Shown here: piece after piece, positions 46,132-54,278 of the stretch | How the letters are laid out: each line of letters opens with the position of its first letter | Numbering within the stretch: position 1 is the stretch's first letter | Assembly (NCBI GenBank): GCA_041398965.1 | Contig: JAWKTT010000008.1 | Span: forward strand, 1 to 64,000 | Direction: 5' to 3' | Length of the DNA: 64,000 nucleotides | DNA from: JAWKTT01 sp041398965 | Lineage (GTDB): Bacteria; Planctomycetota; Planctomycetia; Planctomycetales; Planctomycetaceae | Made by a program: the position numbers and the translations under genes | The notes under the pieces: model-generated | What the model saw: only the letters and a program-made list of their open reading frames with translations | What the model was told of the DNA's origin: nothing | The model's database searches: none

Positions 46132-46706
46132 TGAAGACTCGTGACTTTGTGGCAATGGTATTCCTTGCTGCTAAGGGAGGTGTTCAAGGGAAAACGAAGC
46201 TTCAGAAGCTCGTTTACTTTGTAGGTATACTCACCGGGAAGCTTGAAGACCTTGGCTATCGCCCACATTTCTATGGACCATATTCTGAAGAAGTTGCACA
46301 ATGCATTACGCACCTCAAAACCATCGGCGCTCTCGAACAGCAAGTATCTGAGTGGGGGTGCAATAGTTCAGGTTTCGAGATTCGACGTTATGACTTTTCT
46401 TTAACAAGTCCGGGGCAGATGTATGCCAATGCAATCAGAAATCGCAATTCTGACACATGGGCAAAAATCGAGGAAGCCTTTACCCTCTATAATGCCAGCG
46501 GCGACAAGGACTATATGACATTGTCGATCGCTGCAAAGACCTACTTTCTTTTGGATCAGAAGTTGGGTCAGAAGAGGGCTCCCGCGTCCAATCAAGAACT
46601 CAGTCGACTGGCTTCGAAGTTTGGCTGGACAGTCAGTGAACAGCAGGTGAGTTCAGCGGTTGACTATTTGGTAGAGCTTAAACTTGTAGATCGTGTTTAC
46701 AAATAA
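46131..46706 (+). CDS. YwgA-like protein (DUF4065/Panacea-type fold)
   Basis: A 191-residue soluble protein. The N-terminal GKTKLQKLVYFVGILTGKL and HFYGPYSEEVAQCI (about residues 22-65) match YwgA of Bacillus and the TKLQKL-YF...GPYS pattern of DUF4065/Panacea proteins, some of which are antitoxin-like. A helical C-terminal half follows (TYFLLDQKLGQKR, LSRLASKFGWTVSEQQ). The ATG at 46131 has a strong GGGAGGAC site and overlaps the HD gene stop, so the two proteins are made together. From memory, ywfO (HD) and ywgA are neighbours in Bacillus subtilis, so the pairing recurs across phyla. It has lower G+C (about 47% in a sampled line). Confidence 0.82.
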   Translation: MKTRDFVAMVFLAAKGGVQGKTKLQKLVYFVGILTGKLEDLGYRPHFYGPYSEEVAQCITHLKTIGALEQQVSEWGCNSSGFEIRRYDFSLTSPGQMYANAIRNRNSDTWAKIEEAFTLYNASGDKDYMTLSIAAKTYFLLDQKLGQKRAPASNQELSRLASKFGWTVSEQQVSSAVDYLVELKLVDRVYK

Positions 46707-46907
46707 TGCTGACTAGCTTCGCATGCTGTTGAGAATAATACAGCAGACATTTGTCAATGTCGCCAGCCCATTTCGTTATTGACGTTCCGCCCTCAATGAC
46801 GAGGACTTCTTGTGGAACCGTGTTCGACCGTAAGCCAAACTGTGTCCGATAATGGGTAGCCATCGACGTTTTTTAGTGCATTACCGAACCCGACATTTCC
46901 TGCATCG

Positions 46908-47465
46908 CTACTGAGGCTTGGTTTCGTATTGTTGCCAGTAGGTTTGCATTGGGGGGGAGACGGTTTGGGCCCATTGGGGGAAGGCGGGTGGGGCGTCTTC
47001 CCATTGGGCATCTTCTTTGTTGCTCTCGTGCCTTACGAAGTCGGCTGTTGCGGTGCGTTGGGCTTCGGTCCATCTTTCAAATTCGGGGATGTGTTGGTCG
47101 CATCCGAGGCACTGTAGCACACTCTCTTCGGCATTTTGGCCGTTGAGATGCGGGTCGAGCGTGATGACCATGAATGCGGGGAGGTGAAACCTTCGTCCTT
47201 CAAAGTTCATGAAGGGGAGTGTGCCGGAGTAGTACACGATCATTTCTGGCGGAAGGTCTTGCCAGCGTCCCTTCCGTTCATGCTTGATCCATTGCCGCTC
47301 GATATCGTTCCGTGGCGGACACTTCGCAGGGGCCAGTAGCCAATAGTCATCAATCAGCATCGCCTCGTACAAGGAAATACCGGCGTCACCGAGGAGAACA
47401 TCCTCGAATGCCTCATGGATGCGGCGGCTCAGTGATTCTGGAGTGTGCGTGGCCATGCCTGCCAT
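46908..47465 (-). CDS. DUF6714-like protein
   Basis: A 185-residue soluble protein. The opening TPESLSRRIHEAFEDV and GISLYEAMLIDDY, followed by PPEMIVYYSGTLPFMNFEGRRFHLPAFM (shortened) matches what I remember of DUF6714 proteins. No catalytic motif is seen. The start could also be the second Met four codons in. The tail is rich in Gln and Pro. Related proteins are often beside immunity or contact systems, but no partner is recognised here. The 200 bases on its left (46707-46907) hold minus-strand frames with some protein character (NVGFGNALKNVDGYPLSDT) that may be a broken gene. Confidence 0.65.
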   Translation of the reverse strand: MAGMATHTPESLSRRIHEAFEDVLLGDAGISLYEAMLIDDYWLLAPAKCPPRNDIERQWIKHERKGRWQDLPPEMIVYYSGTLPFMNFEGRRFHLPAFMVITLDPHLNGQNAEESVLQCLGCDQHIPEFERWTEAQRTATADFVRHESNKEDAQWEDAPPAFPQWAQTVSPPMQTYWQQYETKPQ

Positions 47466-47660
47466 TGTATCGCCCGACTAGTTTGATGTTGAGCGAATTT
47501 CAGTGGGAGAAGGTGGGCGATGCCGAAACTCCTGTTGGTCTGGCCTACTTCGTTATCGGTAAGGTTTTGGGTGAGTTATCGCGGTCTGTTGTTGGGGTTG
47601 CTGTCTGTGCCGTATGATCTGGGAGGGTGGTGACGGGCGATCGGTGGGGGAGATGGTGTC

Positions 47661-48380
47661 ATGGAGGGATGGTGGAGTGAGTTGGCGGAGCGGAGGCTTG
47701 AGCCGGAGTTGATGGATCAACCGGGGTTAACGCTTGATGAATTGGAAGGTGCGCTGCGTGGTTTGGCGCGGGTGAACTGGCTCAGTGGGACGGCGAAGGG
47801 GTTTTGGAAGTCGATCCGGCCGTTGGTCGAGGAGTCGGGAAGTTCGCCATTGCATCTGCTGGATGTTGCATGTGGTGGGGGAGACATAGCGATTCAGTTG
47901 GCTCAACTCGCTCAGCGGATGGGGTTGCGACTGAAGGTGAGCGGGTGTGATATTAACCCGGAATCTCTGGCGTTGGCCGAGCGAAGGGCGATGGGGGCGG
48001 GGGTTGAGGTCTCGTTTTTTCGGGCCGACGTCATCAACGAATCGCTCCCCAAGGGGGTGGACATCGTTTGCAGTTCGCTGTTTCTGCATCACCTTGAGAC
48101 CGATGCCGTCGTGCAACTGTTGGTGAACATGCGAGAGGCGGCGACTCGATTGGTCTTGGTAAGCGACCTGATCCGCAGTCGCTGGGGATTCGTCCAGACG
48201 TGGTGCGGCATCCGTTTACTTACGCGGTCTCGGATTTGTCATGTCGATGGGCCGCTGTCGGTGCGGGCGGCGTTTACGCTTCGTGAGGCGGTCGACCTGG
48301 CAGAGCGTGCGGGGATGGTTGGTGCCTCAGTCTCGAAGCGGTGGCCCGAACGGTTCCTGCTCACCTGGGCTCGTTCATGA
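47661..48380 (+). CDS. class I SAM-dependent methyltransferase
   Basis: A 239-residue methyltransferase. Motif I is LLDVACGGGDIAIQLAQLA near residue 68; VSGCDINPESLALAERRA is the acidic loop and VDIVCSSLFLHHLE motif IV. It resembles UbiE/demethylmenaquinone-type enzymes that methylate phenols or quinols. It is the first gene of a three-gene operon: its stop overlaps the flavoprotein start by four bases (ATGA), so they are translationally coupled. The substrate is inferred to be the polyketide product of the third gene. The ATG follows GGGGGAG. Confidence 0.88.
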   Translation: MEGWWSELAERRLEPELMDQPGLTLDELEGALRGLARVNWLSGTAKGFWKSIRPLVEESGSSPLHLLDVACGGGDIAIQLAQLAQRMGLRLKVSGCDINPESLALAERRAMGAGVEVSFFRADVINESLPKGVDIVCSSLFLHHLETDAVVQLLVNMREAATRLVLVSDLIRSRWGFVQTWCGIRLLTRSRICHVDGPLSVRAAFTLREAVDLAERAGMVGASVSKRWPERFLLTWARS

Positions 48381-49546
48381 GCAATGCCTCGCTGTTGTCA
48401 TCTGTTGCCGAAGGGATTCCTTGGGATGTCGTTGTCGTCGGGGCGGGACCAGCGGGGTCGGTGTCGGCACTCGGCCTCGCACGACAAGGGTTGAAGACGT
48501 TGCTCGTCGACCGAGGGACTTTTCCACGCGACAAAGTGTGCGGCGGATGCCTGAATGGGTCGGCCCTCAAGGACCTCGATCGTCTCGGGCTTTCGTCTCT
48601 TGTACGAACCTTGCCAGCGGTTCAGCTGGATCAGTTTTGCATCGGGGCGAAGGGGACACATGTCAAACTAGCGATTCCGCCCGGCTTGTCGATTACTCGA
48701 AACGTCTTCGATGTGGCCCTCATTCAGGCGGCTGTCGATGCCGGTTGCGAGTTCCTGCCGGGAACGAGCGTGCATGTTGCGGCTGTCGATAGCGGGGTTG
48801 AGGAGGAGTGGCGTGAACTGCGATGCCGTGGAGATGACGGCGAGTTCACACTACGGACGCGTGTTGTCGTGTTGGCGACGGGACTCGCTGCGGGGGTGCT
48901 TCTGGACGATCGCGAGCTTGAAGTCGAGGAAGATGCCCACACACGCATTGGCGTTGCGGTCACATCGAAAACTTTCCCGGTCGACTACTGCGAGGGGACG
49001 ATCTACATGGCCGTCGGCGATGCTGGTTATGTTGGGCTTAGTCGGACGAGTGAAGGTGGGTTACACATTGCTGCGGCACTCGATGTCGCCGCGACGAAGA
49101 AAGCTCATCCATCCGATGTCTGCAAGAGCATACTAACAGATGCCGGGTTTGCCACGGCGGATGATATGATGGTGGGAGCCTGGCAGGGAACCATCGGAAT
49201 GACGCGGCACCCGTTGCGAGCGGCTTCACGAGGGCTGTTTGCGGTTGGTGACGCAGCGGGTTATATTGAACCGTTCACAGGTGAAGGGATGTCGTGGGCG
49301 ATTCGTGGCGGACGAGCGATTGTGCCGTTCGTCGTCGCCGCCGTTGCCCAGTGGTCAGACACAATCGCACACGACTGGACGGCCACGTTGGCCGAACATC
49401 TTGCCAGTCGACATCGTTGGTGTCATGCCATCGCACGATCGTTACGTCATCCTCAAGTGATTCGAGCCGCCTTGATGATGGCGAAGATCGTCCCCGCTCT
49501 GGGTCGCAAAATCGCCCGGAGTATTCACCTGAAAGAGCTGGAATGA
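48377..49546 (+). CDS. FAD-dependent oxidoreductase (geranylgeranyl reductase-like)
   Basis: A 389-residue flavoprotein. The dinucleotide-binding motif VVVVGAGPAGSVSALGLARQG is near residue 17, followed by the VDRG acidic end and RDKVCGGCLNG, and the second FAD motif FAVGDAAGYIEPFTGEGMSWA near residue 290. This is the geranylgeranyl reductase/aromatic hydroxylase group. In type III PKS operons such enzymes hydroxylate or oxidise the phenolic ring (as in the srs operon of Streptomyces). It overlaps the methyltransferase by four bases and the type III PKS also by four bases (ATGA at 49543), so the three proteins are surely made together. No signal peptide is present. Confidence 0.88.
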   Translation: MSNASLLSSVAEGIPWDVVVVGAGPAGSVSALGLARQGLKTLLVDRGTFPRDKVCGGCLNGSALKDLDRLGLSSLVRTLPAVQLDQFCIGAKGTHVKLAIPPGLSITRNVFDVALIQAAVDAGCEFLPGTSVHVAAVDSGVEEEWRELRCRGDDGEFTLRTRVVVLATGLAAGVLLDDRELEVEEDAHTRIGVAVTSKTFPVDYCEGTIYMAVGDAGYVGLSRTSEGGLHIAAALDVAATKKAHPSDVCKSILTDAGFATADDMMVGAWQGTIGMTRHPLRAASRGLFAVGDAAGYIEPFTGEGMSWAIRGGRAIVPFVVAAVAQWSDTIAHDWTATLAEHLASRHRWCHAIARSLRHPQVIRAALMMAKIVPALGRKIARSIHLKELE

Positions 49547-50619
49547 CATTCGGGATTCAAGGACTCGGGACGGCAACGCCCCCCCATGTCGCCACGCAGG
49601 TCCACCTAGCCGAGATGTCGACGGAGGTGATCTGCCAAGAGGATCGACAAGAGCGACTGATGTCGATGCTCTTTAAGAAGTCCGGGATCGAGACCCGGCA
49701 GTCTGTGTTAGACCCAGACTTCGCTTATGCTTGGAAGGCGGATGCAGCCGACCTTGCGGGGCGGGGGCCGAGCACAGGGGAAAGAATGCGACTCTATGCG
49801 AAGTTTGCCGGTCCCCTCGCGACGACAGCTTCCTCCCGAGCACTCGCCGACGCCGTTGTCAACCCCTCGGAGATCACCCATTTGGTCACCGTCTCCTGTA
49901 CCGGATTCTCATCGCCGGGAGTCGACAGCGAGTTGATGACGTCGCTCGGATTGCGTTCGACAGTCGAACGGGTCCATGTGGGATATATGGGGTGTCATGG
50001 GGCGATCAATGGGCTTCGTGTCGCTCGCGGATTGGCAGCGAGTGACCCGAACGCTCGCATTCTTCTCTGTGCCGTCGAGCTATGCAGCTTGCACTTTCGA
50101 ATGGACTGGGATGACGAAGGGATCAAAGGGAACGCTCTGTTTTCCGACGGAGCCGCTGCGGTCGTCTGCGGGAATGAGCATCCCGAGAAGTCACACTTGT
50201 GGACCGTCTCCGCAACCGGGTCGTGGCGCATTCCCAACTCGGGCGACGAGATGTCATGGACAGTCGGCGACTACGGATTCGACATGCGACTGACGAGCCG
50301 GGTTCCGCCACTGATCGAACAACACCTCGCCCCTTGGCTCACAGAATGGCTGGCGAGTCTGGGGCAGACCATCGAGAGCATCAAGGGGTGGGTCGTTCAC
50401 CCCGGCGGCCCCAGAATCCTCGATGCCGTCGAGACCGCCCTCTCTCTCCCGCCAAACACCTGCGACATCTCCCGAACCGTCCTGAGAGAACTCGGCAACA
50501 TGTCCTCCCCCACAATCCTCTTCGTCCTCGACCGAATGCGAACAGAACATCCAAGCGGCCCCCACCTCCTCCTTGCCTTCGGCCCCGGTCTAACCACCGA
50601 AGCCGCGTTACTACACTAA
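49543..50619 (+). CDS. type III polyketide synthase (chalcone synthase-like)
   Basis: Condenses malonyl-CoA units on a starter acyl-CoA to form alkylresorcinols, alkylpyrones or naphthols. The catalytic triad is Cys151 in YMGCHGAINGLR, His286 in VVHPGGPRILD and Asn319 in LGNMSSPTILF; the spacing matches the family (135 and 33 residues). TVSCTGFSSPGVDS is also typical. At 358 residues the length is normal. The ATG at 49543 overlaps the flavoprotein stop; an upstream extension of the frame overlaps that gene and is rejected. With the methyltransferase and flavoprotein it should make a methylated, oxidised phenolic lipid or quinone. Starter preference cannot be read from sequence. Confidence 0.93.
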   Translation: MTFGIQGLGTATPPHVATQVHLAEMSTEVICQEDRQERLMSMLFKKSGIETRQSVLDPDFAYAWKADAADLAGRGPSTGERMRLYAKFAGPLATTASSRALADAVVNPSEITHLVTVSCTGFSSPGVDSELMTSLGLRSTVERVHVGYMGCHGAINGLRVARGLAASDPNARILLCAVELCSLHFRMDWDDEGIKGNALFSDGAAAVVCGNEHPEKSHLWTVSATGSWRIPNSGDEMSWTVGDYGFDMRLTSRVPPLIEQHLAPWLTEWLASLGQTIESIKGWVVHPGGPRILDAVETALSLPPNTCDISRTVLRELGNMSSPTILFVLDRMRTEHPSGPHLLLAFGPGLTTEAALLH

Positions 50620-50620
50620 C

Positions 50621-50750
50621 TGCCCGCTGGACAACGACCGGGGGTCAGCTTTTCGAAGCTGACACGAGTCTCTCGAACCCCTTTTTTCCTAGACATTAAA
50701 CGGCACCAAGAATGGCTGGAACGCGTGACCGTTGGACTTCAACAGGCTGC
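50621..50750 (+). repeat. dispersed 130-bp repeat, copy A
   Basis: This 130-bp segment begins two bases after the type III PKS stop. It shares most positions with copies at 51622-51756 (minus) and 60767-60895 (plus). In this copy GTCAGCTT and AAGCTGAC form a hairpin with a TTCG loop; in the copy after dabA the same place reads CAGATT/AATCTG, so both arms changed together. The right part has a second hairpin-like segment around GGCTGGAACGCGTGACC. Confidence 0.8.
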
Positions 50751-50784
50751 AAAGGCTGACGCTGACCTATTGTTTGGTGTCTGT

Positions 50785-51591
50785 TTATTTCTTGGCGCCG
50801 TGGGCGGTGAGGGTTTCCTGGACTTGTTTCCAGCCGAGGCGGCGGGCGAGGGCGAGTGGGGTCATCCCGTTTTTCGCTGGTTTTGAAGGGTCGGCCCCGA
50901 GCTTGAGGAGCGCCTCGACGCATCGATTGGCTCCGGCTAATGACAACTGGTGTAGTATCGTAAATCCGTGATCGTCAGTTGATGTTAGGTGGTCGGGGTG
51001 ACTGGCAAACTCCTTCATTGATTCCACCATATTGATCGCCATCGGATGTTCGATCTCGGCCATTTGGGTTATGGAAGGAGTTCCGGAACGAAGTTGTTTG
51101 GGGAGATAATCCGAGGGAACGACGCGGTAACTGTCGGGAGGGCCGAAGTCGAGTCCCCAGGCTTCGTCATGGCTGCGCCGTTCGGCCTTTCCCATCTGCG
51201 AACGTATGATATGGACCGTAAACGCCCCGTATGCGATTCCGTCAATCGCGTACATCCAGTCGGTCACCCGTGCAACTGGCAGTTTGATTTCGTCCCCCTG
51301 TTCGACTGACGTCAACCATTGGGGGTCATTCATGAGCGTTCCCGAGATATGGATACCATCGAAGTTGACATCGCCAACCCACATCTGTTCCACGGGATCA
51401 TCTTTGGAAGGCTCATCAACATCGGAGAACGCGACCTTGATAGCTGAGACATCGAGTCCCGGCACGATGCGGCGATATTCCCACGACAATTCTCGCCAGA
51501 AGAATCGAAACGACTGCCGAGCCCGCTTGACCGCCTCTTGCATCAGCGGATCGTCATTGTCTGCCATAAAGACCGGCGAGTTGTCACACAT
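50785..51591 (-). CDS. DUF2314 and ankyrin repeat protein
   Basis: A soluble protein of 268 residues. The N-terminal two-thirds match DUF2314: AVKRARQSFRFFWRELSWE, EQMWVGDVNFDGIHISGTL and VTDWMYAIDGIAYGAF. The C-terminal 80 residues are two to three ankyrin repeats (HGFTILHQLSLAGANRCVEALLKLGADPS shortened, then NGMTPLALARRLGW). DUF2314 has no known activity; ankyrin parts bind proteins, as in immunity or effector proteins. The start at 51591 is chosen because it follows AAGGGGCG with correct spacing; the frame continues to 51624. It is enclosed by two inverted copies of the dispersed repeat (50621-50750 and 51622-51756). Confidence 0.78.
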   Translation of the reverse strand: MCDNSPVFMADNDDPLMQEAVKRARQSFRFFWRELSWEYRRIVPGLDVSAIKVAFSDVDEPSKDDPVEQMWVGDVNFDGIHISGTLMNDPQWLTSVEQGDEIKLPVARVTDWMYAIDGIAYGAFTVHIIRSQMGKAERRSHDEAWGLDFGPPDSYRVVPSDYLPKQLRSGTPSITQMAEIEHPMAINMVESMKEFASHPDHLTSTDDHGFTILHQLSLAGANRCVEALLKLGADPSKPAKNGMTPLALARRLGWKQVQETLTAHGAKK

Positions 51592-51621
51592 CGCACGCCC
51601 CTTCGTTTGATGGGAATCGCT

Positions 51622-51756
51622 CAACAGCCTGTTGGAAAACGTGGGTCAGGCTTTCCAGGCTGACATGGTGTCGTTTGATGTCTCGGCAGAAAAGCGTACG
51701 AGATGCTCTTGTCAAAACGGAAAATCTGACCCAGGGTCGATTTTCGACGGGCTGCT
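51622..51756 (-). repeat. dispersed 130-bp repeat, copy C (inverted)
   Basis: The reverse complement reads like copies A and B, e.g. GGGTCAGATTTTCCGTTTTG, then CATCTCGTACGCTTTTCTGCC and CATCAAACGACACCATGTCAG. It follows the lipoprotein gene in the direction of transcription and precedes the DUF2314 gene. Confidence 0.78.
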
Positions 51757-51935
51757 AACCGTAAGGCACATCGGAGAAGTTGCTAACAAGACTCGCAAAG
51801 CCAATCAGACACCCGGCCTAGGTGATTGGCGACAGGATGGCGGGGGCGTTCTGCGTTATTGGAAGCCCCGGGTGGTCGCTGTTCTGGTGATCGTGTGGAA
51901 ACGTCAACTTGCAATGGACTCGACACGCCTAAGGG

Positions 51936-52379
51936 TTACTCTGCTTCGAGTTTCTCGTCGAATGTCTTGCCACCTTCCCAGGACAGGTTGATCGTGATTG
52001 GCTCAGTTTTTTCGGCATTGTCCGGGATCGTGACCGTCAGCCCCGAGGTCTCGGCTTCCATGTACTTCTTTGGGGCGTGCCATCTTTGGACATTGGCACT
52101 GACGTTTTCCAATCCGACCACCGCCACTTTGTGGGTACCTGGAATCGCACCGTCCTTGTCGCCAAACGTGCTGAGTTCGAAACGTCCCTCAGAATCGAGG
52201 GGGGATTGCGAGGGGCGCGCGTTATCTGGAACGATCATCACGAACCCATGAGTCAACGGTTCGCCGTCGATCAAGACGACCCCCTTCACAGGAACCCGCT
52301 CGGGACGGTCATCACCACAACCTGACACACCAGCGAGCAACAATCCACAAGCGACAACTCTCGCAAGAACCTGTTTCAT
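51936..52379 (-). CDS. lipoprotein with carboxypeptidase-regulatory-like domain
   Basis: A 147-residue lipoprotein. The lipobox LLLAGVSGC makes Cys at about residue 20 the lipid anchor. A beta-sandwich follows: VPVKGVVLIDGEPLTHGFVMI, then GRFELSTFGDKDGAIPGTHKVAVVG, shortened, typical of the transthyretin-like/CarboxypepD_reg domains in many planctomycete lipoproteins. ATG codons at 52379 and 52382 are both possible. It sits downstream of a DUF1559 protein on the same strand, a very common pair in planctomycetes, which suggests a joint cell-surface role. Confidence 0.85.
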   Translation of the reverse strand: MKQVLARVVACGLLLAGVSGCGDDRPERVPVKGVVLIDGEPLTHGFVMIVPDNARPSQSPLDSEGRFELSTFGDKDGAIPGTHKVAVVGLENVSANVQRWHAPKKYMEAETSGLTVTIPDNAEKTEPITINLSWEGGKTFDEKLEAE

Positions 52380-52469
52380 CATGAGCCTTGGCAATCAAAA
52401 GGGGCTTTATAGGGTGTGGGGCGAATGAGAGAAAGAACTTCAATCAACAAAGAGCAGACTCGAACGAGA

Positions 52470-52503
52470 CTCAGCCGCTGGCTGGTACGAACCAGCGGCT
52501 GAG
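52470..52503 (-). terminator. hairpin downstream of the DUF1559 gene
   Basis: CTCAGCCGCTGG and CCAGCGGCTGAG (52470-52481 with 52492-52503) form a 12-bp perfect stem around a 10-base loop just after the minus-strand DUF1559 gene. There is no strong T run, so it may be an RNA stabiliser rather than a terminator. Confidence 0.6.
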
Positions 52504-52522
52504 ACGCAGGAGAACATCGGGA

Positions 52523-53428
52523 CTAGAGGCCGGTGTTCGGCTCTCCCCCATCGCGTGTTGCCACGGCACGATAAACAGTCAGTGACATGTTCTCGCTGAG
52601 GAATGTTACCTTGCCATCACCGAGAACATAGTGACATCCGCCGGGATGCTGGCTGTTGAAAGCACCATTCGCACCGCTGTAATTCACTCCGGTTCCTGGA
52701 GCTGTATTGACAGGATTGTCTGCCGTCCGCAACGTGCTGAGATGTCGACCCGCTTGCGTCCAGATGTTGAGCGAGGACGCCACGTGAGTCTTGGTGACTT
52801 CACCTGCAAAAATTGTGTTGCTGGCTCCGTCCGTGATGGCGCGAAGCTTGAAGGCAACCTTGTACATGAACATGCCGTTGTTGGTGTATTTCACATTGTT
52901 ACCGATCCCTTGAGAAGGGCCTCTGGTTCCGCTCATAAATGCGTAACTTCCTGTGGCCGCATTGAGTCCGTTCGTAACAAAGAACTCCTGGCTGGTATCC
53001 GAGGGGCAGAGTAAGACATCAGGGCGAGACTCGACCCCAATCTTGTTCTTCGCCGGCCAAGTGCTGTCCTGGTTGAATGGGGTGTCGTTGAAGTCAAACT
53101 GATCGTACAGTGGCTTCATTTCCAGCATGGGGAGCAGATGTACGAAAGCACTCATCCCGCTCCGCTGATTGTTCGTGTCAGCGGCAGTACAAGGACTCGT
53201 TGTCACCCCATCGCAGCCAAGGCGTCCGGGAGGGAAAATCTTGTGGGTTCCTTCGTAGTTCATGAGCGCGATGCCGATGTTGTGCAGGTGATCCTGGCAT
53301 TGACTTCGACGTGCCGCTTCACGCACCGACTGCACAGCAGGCAGCAACAACGCGACTAGAATCGCGATGATCGCGATCACAACCAATAGCTCAATCAGTG
53401 TAAATCCCCGTCGCCGAATTGTGGACAT
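52523..53428 (-). CDS. DUF1559 protein with prepilin-type N-terminus
   Basis: A 301-residue pseudopilin-like protein. RRRGFTLIELLVVIAIIAIL is the prepilin signal (G/FTLIE cleavage and methylation site) with its hydrophobic helix, and the DUF1559 domain follows with QDHLHNIGIALMNYEGTH and the final H-X9-DG region GGCHYVLGDGKVTFLS. The start at 53428 follows GGGAGACGG and sits right before the signal; the open frame reaches 53581 but that part has no support. The family is hugely expanded in planctomycetes, perhaps forming surface fibres or crateriform structures by a Tad or type II-like system. A lipoprotein gene follows 143 bases downstream. Confidence 0.92.
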   Translation of the reverse strand: MSTIRRRGFTLIELLVVIAIIAILVALLLPAVQSVREAARRSQCQDHLHNIGIALMNYEGTHKIFPPGRLGCDGVTTSPCTAADTNNQRSGMSAFVHLLPMLEMKPLYDQFDFNDTPFNQDSTWPAKNKIGVESRPDVLLCPSDTSQEFFVTNGLNAATGSYAFMSGTRGPSQGIGNNVKYTNNGMFMYKVAFKLRAITDGASNTIFAGEVTKTHVASSLNIWTQAGRHLSTLRTADNPVNTAPGTGVNYSGANGAFNSQHPGGCHYVLGDGKVTFLSENMSLTVYRAVATRDGGEPNTGL

Positions 53429-53783
53429 GCCGTCTCCCTGAACTGTTTGTGGTAAAGATGTGAACAATTGCCGATTAAGAAATTGGCCAAGAACAGGCCT
53501 TTCGCATCGGTCGACGTTATCATGAGCAGCGAGACTCGTCAATGCGCAAGAACTCAACATCGCCCCGTGGCGAAGGGGCACATCAAGAAATCAGGCTCAA
53601 ACATCCATAAATCTCCCCAAGATTGCCCCTTGATACACTCCTGTGCCAGTTTGGGTGAAATCTCAAAAAAAGTTCACCCGTTCTACGAACTCAGAAAATT
53701 GCTGATCAATTGAGGGGACAAGACTGGTAGACTGATGGTGTGCCAATCGGCATCCCATCTCACTCAGTTCTTGAGGATCGATC
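53429..53783. other. divergent promoter region between DUF1559 and CBS genes
   Basis: These 355 bases separate the divergent genes at 53428 and 53784 and must contain their promoters. I found no box pair good enough to mark. GGGTGAA and TTCACCC near 53653-53681 form a small hairpin with an A-rich loop. Confidence 0.4.
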
Positions 53784-54278
53784 ATGACTCTTCCAGCTTC
53801 ACCTGTCGTTGCACGCGATATCATGGCCACTCGGCTCATAACGCTCCGACACAACACGGATGTCTTTGATGCCATCGACATCCTGCTGAAGTACCGAATT
53901 TCCGGAGCCCCAGTCATTGATGAGGCTGGGAAATACGTCGGCGTCTTTTCCGAACGATGCTCGATCAGCCTCTTGATGTCTGCTGTCTATGAAGGACTCC
54001 CCACAACCGAGATTCACGCATTCGTCGATCGCGACGCGGCCACGATCAGCCCCGAGACCGACTTGCTCACCATGGCGCAGATGTTCCAGCAGACCAGCTT
54101 CCGACGCCTGCCAGTGCTGGACGAGGGAGAGCTTGTCGGCCAGGTCAGTCGTCGCGACCTCCTCCGTGCCGCCCGAAAACTGCTCGAACAGTCTCCCCAA
54201 CCCGGCGGCGAAGTCCTCTACCTCAGTGGTCTCTCCGACCCGAGCGACTCCAGCATTCTCGTCCGCAGCATGATCTGA
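53784..54278 (+). CDS. protein with two CBS domains
   Basis: A soluble 164-residue CBS-pair protein. CBS1 covers about residues 8-68 (ARDIMATRLITLRHNTDVFD, VIDEAGKYVGVFSERC) and CBS2 about 78-138 (ATISPETDLLTMAQMF, LPVLDEGELVGQVSRRDLLR). CBS pairs bind adenosine nucleotides and regulate partners. No other domain is present, so it probably acts in trans. The start ATG is supported by AGGATC. No operon partner is visible. Confidence 0.88.
   Translation: MTLPASPVVARDIMATRLITLRHNTDVFDAIDILLKYRISGAPVIDEAGKYVGVFSERCSISLLMSAVYEGLPTTEIHAFVDRDAATISPETDLLTMAQMFQQTSFRRLPVLDEGELVGQVSRRDLLRAARKLLEQSPQPGGEVLYLSGLSDPSDSSILVRSMI

Noticed and set aside
46707..46907. Minus-strand fragments with some protein-like text (ALKNVDGYPLSDT, EVLVIEGGTS)
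   Set aside because: They are in different frames, less than 70 codons long and match no family known to me; at most they are remnants of a lost gene.
47661..50619. Direct equation of this operon with srsABC
   Set aside because: The methyltransferase is not of the membrane isoprenylcysteine type found in srsB and the flavoprotein belongs to another subgroup, so only the analogy of activities is kept.
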